Assembly: GCF_015831345.1 (NCBI RefSeq)
Contig: NZ_JADWYS010000001.1
Coordinates: 1,250,118 to 1,314,117 of the forward strand
DNA: 64,000 nucleotides
Direction: 5' to 3'
Source: Caenimonas aquaedulcis
GTDB lineage: Bacteria; Pseudomonadota; Gammaproteobacteria; Burkholderiales; Burkholderiaceae_C
The position numbers and the translations under genes are program-made. Of this stretch, positions 60,604-64,000 are shown piece by piece; positions within the stretch are counted from its first letter, which is position 1, and every line of letters begins with the position of its first letter. The notes under the pieces were generated by a model, which did not search any database, was not told the origin of the DNA, and was given only the letters and a program-made list of their open reading frames with translations.

Positions 60604-61245
60604 ATGCGCGCACCTATCCGGGTGGGAATTGCGGAAGACCATGCCATCACACGCTACGCGCTGGTCCGCCATATCGGGATGCAGGACGACATGGTCGTCG
60701 CCGGCGAGGCGGGCAACGGCGCCGAAGCGGTGCAGCTCGCGCGATCCGTCGAGATGGATGTGCTCGTGCTGGACCTGATGATGCCCGGCACCGGCGCGCT
60801 CGACGTGGTGCGCACGATCCTCGCGCGCGCGCCGCGCCTGGCCCTGCTCGTGTTCACGAATTTCCCGGGCGAGCGCTACGCGCTCAACGTGCTGCGCCTG
60901 GGGGCCAGCGGCTTCCTGAGCAAGCAATGCCAGCCGGACGAGATCACGCTCGCCATCCGCACCCTGGCGCAGGGGCGGCGCTACGTCCGGGGCGAGGTGG
61001 CGGAGCTGCTCGCCACGCAGGCCGCCGGCACGGCCCTGCGCCCCCCGCACGAAATGCTGACGCGGCGCGAGTTCCAGCTGATGCTGCACTTCGCCAGGGG
61101 CGAAAGCTCGGCCGAGATCGCGCGCAAGCTCTCGCTCAGTCCGAATTCCGTCAGCACCTATCGCAGCACGCTGCTCAAGAAGATGGAAGTAAAGACGGCG
61201 AGCGAGCTCACGCACTACGCGCTCGTGCACGGCTTGCTGGATTGA
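60604..61245 (+). CDS. NarL/LuxR-family response regulator
   Basis: 213 aa. Receiver domain with EDH near residues 11-13, phospho-acceptor Asp57 (LVLDLMMPGTG) and Ser/Lys switch residues (GFLSKQ). LuxR helix-turn-helix at the C-terminus (LTRREFQLMLHFARGESSAEIARKLSLSPNSVSTYRSTLL, read in parts). Likely partner of the PAS kinase. In Pseudomonas, LuxR-type regulators of this class control PQQ alcohol dehydrogenases, and a PQQ locus follows here. Confidence 0.93.
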   Translation: MRAPIRVGIAEDHAITRYALVRHIGMQDDMVVAGEAGNGAEAVQLARSVEMDVLVLDLMMPGTGALDVVRTILARAPRLALLVFTNFPGERYALNVLRLGASGFLSKQCQPDEITLAIRTLAQGRRYVRGEVAELLATQAAGTALRPPHEMLTRREFQLMLHFARGESSAEIARKLSLSPNSVSTYRSTLLKKMEVKTASELTHYALVHGLLD

Positions 61246-61248
61246 GCC

Positions 61249-62193
61249 TCAGGGGACCGCGCGTCCCGCCGCGACGCCCCACGGCGCCTCGCCCACGGCG
61301 ACCTCGCGCGTGACGGCGAGCGTGAGGGGATCGATCACCGACACGGAATTGGACCGCCCGTTGGCGACATAGAGCTTGCGGCCATCGGGCGTCATCGCCA
61401 TGTTCCAGGGTCGCTGGCCGACGGGAATGGTGGCGAGCAGGCGGTGCGTGCCGGTCTCCAGCACCGTCACGCTCGCGCTGCGGCCGTTGCTCACGAACAC
61501 GCGCCCCGCGCCGGCGACGACGCCGTTGGAGAATTCACCCGCCGCGATGCTCGCGGTGACCCCGCGCGTTGCGACGTCGATCGCGTAGACCTTGCCCTCC
61601 AGTTCGCAGGCGACGTAGGCGACGCTGCCGTCGGGCACGAAGGCAATGCCGCGCGGCCGCCTGCCCACCGCGACGCTCCCCGCCTGCGACCGCGATGCGA
61701 CGTCGATCACGTCCACCTGCGCGCCGTCCTCCGCGCTGACGTACAGCCAGCGCCCATCGGGCGAGAACACGGCATGCTCGGGGTTCATGCCCGCCACGGG
61801 CATGCTCGCGACCACTTTCATTGCAGACGTGTCCACGAGCAGCACGGCGTTATCTTCCTCGACCGCCGCGGCGATCCAGCGGCCGTCGCGCGACAGGTCG
61901 ATCCCCTCCGGCGACTTGCCCAGCGCAATGCTTGCCATCACGCGCCGGGTGCGGGCGTCGATCACGAGCAGCGCGTTGGCTGACTGGTCGCTGACGTAAA
62001 GCGTCGCGCCGTCCGGGCTCAGCGCGATGCCGCGCGGCCTTCCGCCGGCGGCGAAGGTCCCCACGACGGCATCGGTGGCGGCGTCGATCACGCTCACCGT
62101 ACCGGACTTCTCGTTCGGGACATAAACGGTTTGGGCGCCCGCCGCGGCCGGCAGCAACAAGGCGGCAAGAAACATCCAGGCGCAGGGTTTCAT
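61249..62193 (-). CDS. YVTN-type beta-propeller, PQQ-catabolism-associated type
   Basis: 314 aa with a signal peptide (MKPCAWMFLAALLLPAAAGA). Seven repeats of about 42 residues of the form VYVPNEKSGTVSVIDAATDAVVGTF, matching YncE/cytochrome d1-like propellers. Resembles the PQQ-dependent catabolism-associated beta-propeller family. Periplasmic role unknown. Start overlaps the cytochrome b561 stop as ATGA. Confidence 0.88.
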   Translation of the reverse strand: MKPCAWMFLAALLLPAAAGAQTVYVPNEKSGTVSVIDAATDAVVGTFAAGGRPRGIALSPDGATLYVSDQSANALLVIDARTRRVMASIALGKSPEGIDLSRDGRWIAAAVEEDNAVLLVDTSAMKVVASMPVAGMNPEHAVFSPDGRWLYVSAEDGAQVDVIDVASRSQAGSVAVGRRPRGIAFVPDGSVAYVACELEGKVYAIDVATRGVTASIAAGEFSNGVVAGAGRVFVSNGRSASVTVLETGTHRLLATIPVGQRPWNMAMTPDGRKLYVANGRSNSVSVIDPLTLAVTREVAVGEAPWGVAAGRAVP

Positions 62194-62774
62194 GAGGATC
62201 TCGCGTGGGAGTGGGTGCGCCACGCATGCAAACCCATGCGCTGCGCCACCCCGTCGTTGCGCCACCAGTGCCGGGCCGCCGCGGCGATGTGCAGCAGCAC
62301 GAGCGCCATCAGCATCCAGACGAGGCAGTAGTGCAGCTGCGACATCCACTGCTTGGCGGCGGGCCAGTCGTGATTGCGCGGCAGTAACCGGATGCCGAAG
62401 AACAGCACCGGGTACTTCGTGAACATGGACCCGAGCAGGCCCGTGACCGGTAACGCGGCGGTGCACAGGTAGAGCAGCCAGTGGCTCACGCGCGCGACGC
62501 GCCGCTGCCAGACCGGCAGCCCGGGGTGCTGCCCGACAGGATGGCTGGCGCGCCATGCGAGCCGCAGCGCCACGGCCAGCGCAATGCACAGCCCGATGGA
62601 CTTGTGCAGGTTGAACCACCATGCGCGCACGCCGGGCGGGTCTTTCGGAATGTCGAGCATCCACCAGCCGAGCAGGAATTGCGCGAGCAGCGCAGCGGCC
62701 ACGAGCCAATGCAGCGCGACGGCAACTTTCGAATAAGTCTCCGGGGTTTGGATGGAATGGGTCTTGTAGGACAC
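62190..62774 (-). CDS. Cytochrome b561 family protein
   Basis: 194 aa from GTG 62774 (a TTG at 62813 is the alternative). Four membrane helices with heme-ligand His in VALHWLVAAALLAQF, NLHKSIGLCIALAV, RVSHWLLYLCTAAL and LHYCLVWMLMALVLLHIAA. Probably transfers electrons between periplasmic redox carriers and quinone. Divergent from the PQQ dehydrogenase gene, which is a plausible electron source. Confidence 0.88.
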   Translation of the reverse strand: MSYKTHSIQTPETYSKVAVALHWLVAAALLAQFLLGWWMLDIPKDPPGVRAWWFNLHKSIGLCIALAVALRLAWRASHPVGQHPGLPVWQRRVARVSHWLLYLCTAALPVTGLLGSMFTKYPVLFFGIRLLPRNHDWPAAKQWMSQLHYCLVWMLMALVLLHIAAAARHWWRNDGVAQRMGLHAWRTHSHARSS

Positions 62775-62868
62775 AGTTGATATTTGCGGGCAGCCTGACG
62801 GATGATGCCCCAAAAGCGGGCAGCGGTGGCTAAACTGAAATCTCCGTTTTGACAGAGGGCTTACTCTA

Positions 62869-64000
62869 ATGATTCGTCTTCTGTGGGGCGTCGCCGTCGC
62901 GCTGCTCGCATCGGTCTGCCACGCTCAGACGCCGGACGACGGCACGTGGACGATGGCGGCGCGCAACTTCGAGGGGCACCGCTTCAGCGGCCTGGACCAG
63001 GTGACGCCGGGCAACGTGGCGCAGCTGAAGGTCGCCTTCACCTTCGACACCGGCGTGCCCAAGGGGCAGGAGTCGATCACCCTCGTCGCGGACAACACGA
63101 TGTTCATCGTGGGCCCGTTTCCGAACGTGCTGTTCGCGCTCGACCTCACGAAGCCGGGTGCGCCGCTCAAATGGAAGTTCGACCCCAAGCCCGACGCGAG
63201 TTCGCAGGGCGTCGCCTGCTGCGATTTGGTAAACCGCGGCGCCGCCTACGCCGACGGCCGCGTCTTCTTCAACACGCTGGACAACCAGACGCTGGCGGTG
63301 GATGCGAAAACCGGGGCGGAGCTGTGGCGCGCGAAGCTGGGGGACATCAAGCTCGGCGAGAGCATGACGATGGCGCCGCTGGTGGTGAAGAACAAGGTGC
63401 TGGTGGGCAACAGCGGCGGCGAATTCGGCGTGCGCGGCTGGCTCGCGGCATTGGACGCGGCCACCGGCAAGGTGCTGTGGCGCGCGTACAGCACCGGCCC
63501 GGACAAGGACGTGCTCATCGGCCCGAACTTCAAGCCCTACTACGCCTCCGACCGCGGCGCCGACCTGGGCGTGAAGACCTGGCCGCCGGACGCATGGAAG
63601 ATCGGCGGCGGGACGGTGTGGGGCTGGCTCACCTACGACCCCGTGCTGGACCTCCTGTACTACGGCACCGCCAACCCCGGCCCCTGGAACCCGGAGCAGC
63701 GCCCCGGGGACAACAAGTGGACGTCCGGCATCTTCGCGCGCAAGCCCGACACCGGCGAAGCGGTGTGGTTCTACCAGTTCAGCCCGCACGACCTGCACGA
63801 CTACGACGGGGTCAACGAGAACGTGCTCGTCGACACGCCCATCGCGGGCGCGAACCGCAAGGTCCTGCTCCACCCGGACCGCAACGGCTACATGTATGTG
63901 ATCGACCGCGCCACCGGGCAGGTGCTGTCGGCCAACCCCTTCGTGCACGTGACGACCTCCAGCGGCGTGGACCTTTCCACCGGCGCGCTGCGCTACAACC
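62869..64000 (+). CDS. PQQ-dependent alcohol dehydrogenase, lanthanide-type (3' end outside the window)
   Basis: 377 residues are visible before the window ends. Signal peptide (residues 1-19). Vicinal disulfide Cys117-Cys118 under PQQ, metal/PQQ ligands Glu185 region (SGGEFGVRG), Asn269 (YGTANPGPWN) and catalytic Asp311. Asp313 two residues on makes the DYD motif (HDYDGVNEN), a marker of lanthanide-dependent XoxF/ExaF/PedH enzymes; Ca-type MxaF has Ala there. Oxidises alcohols in the periplasm and passes electrons to a cytochrome. No ribosome-binding site is obvious. Substrate range cannot be read from the partial sequence. Confidence 0.88.
   Translation, partial: MIRLLWGVAVALLASVCHAQTPDDGTWTMAARNFEGHRFSGLDQVTPGNVAQLKVAFTFDTGVPKGQESITLVADNTMFIVGPFPNVLFALDLTKPGAPLKWKFDPKPDASSQGVACCDLVNRGAAYADGRVFFNTLDNQTLAVDAKTGAELWRAKLGDIKLGESMTMAPLVVKNKVLVGNSGGEFGVRGWLAALDAATGKVLWRAYSTGPDKDVLIGPNFKPYYASDRGADLGVKTWPPDAWKIGGGTVWGWLTYDPVLDLLYYGTANPGPWNPEQRPGDNKWTSGIFARKPDTGEAVWFYQFSPHDLHDYDGVNENVLVDTPIAGANRKVLLHPDRNGYMYVIDRATGQVLSANPFVHVTTSSGVDLSTGALRYN

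Noticed and set aside
62850..62856. TTGACA considered as the -35 of the PQQ dehydrogenase gene
   Set aside because: Only about a dozen bases from the ATG, so a -10 at normal spacing would fall inside the coding region.

Overview
The window looks like a chromosomal segment of a high-G+C betaproteobacterium of the Burkholderiales, most likely Comamonadaceae (Ramlibacter/Variovorax-like). The grounds are gene content and order (parE-slt-parC, pyrG-kdsA-eno-ftsB, coaBC-dut, dapA-bamC-MBL hydrolase), Bug-type tricarboxylate receptors, and frequent ATGA/GTGA/TTGA start-stop overlaps. The genus is an inference. No rRNA, tRNA, CRISPR array or intact insertion sequence was seen.

Layout. 1-2114: a QseB/QseC-type two-component system flanked by two identical-architecture CTTAGG-N5-CTTAAG boxes, plus the start of a leftward gene cut by the window edge. 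2191-5778: a circularly permuted ATP-grasp/alpha-E fusion and a transglutaminase-like protein. 5798-6309: two ~235 bp palindromic repeats in inverted orientation. 6334-7737: RcnB-like protein, RidA and an exported hypothetical protein. 7823-14007: a catabolic locus (GMC oxidoreductase, SsuABC-like ABC transporter, divergent HutC-type regulator and enolase-superfamily enzyme). 14011-22477: leftward parE-GNAT-slt-degenerate GGDEF-parC-acyl-CoA ligase, with a perfect 16 bp LexA-type palindrome upstream of parE. 22585-28130: MFS transporter, 43-aa membrane protein, SDR, methyltransferase, dapA, bamC, MBL hydrolase. 28179-33595: lipoproteins, a RoxA-like oxygenase, SlyD-like FKBP, a paralogous lipoprotein pair, dut and coaBC. 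33687-41721: pyrG, kdsA, eno, ftsB, pnuC, a NadR-like kinase, hslO, a gamma-carbonic anhydrase, a DUF455 protein and a DUF2164 protein.

41760-44520 is a short island of visibly lower G+C. It holds a 96-aa orphan, an FRG-domain protein and a BrnT/BrnA toxin-antitoxin pair with a palindromic operator. 44521-52250 is a second catabolic locus: GNAT, two orphan Bug receptors, a CaiB-type CoA transferase and an HMG-CoA-lyase-family enzyme, divergent from a LysR regulator fused by ATGA overlap to a one-chain aconitase-family hydratase. It reads as activation, hydration and cleavage of a branched di- or tricarboxylate; the substrate is unknown. 52235-54249 holds xerD, a cysteine hydrolase and a membrane protein. 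54448-61245 is a stress-type run: KatE catalase, hemerythrin, S9 peptidase, soluble PAS histidine kinase and LuxR-type response regulator. The window ends in a PQQ locus: a YVTN beta-propeller, a cytochrome b561 and a truncated PQQ alcohol dehydrogenase carrying the DYD motif associated with lanthanide dependence.

Points most worth following up: the lanthanide-type PQQ dehydrogenase beside a kinase/LuxR pair; the divergent CoA-transferase/lyase/aconitase locus; the inverted palindromic repeats; the LexA-type box at parE; the CTTAGG-N5-CTTAAG pair; recurrent CCTAC half-sites in front of stress genes; and the FRG/BrnTA island.
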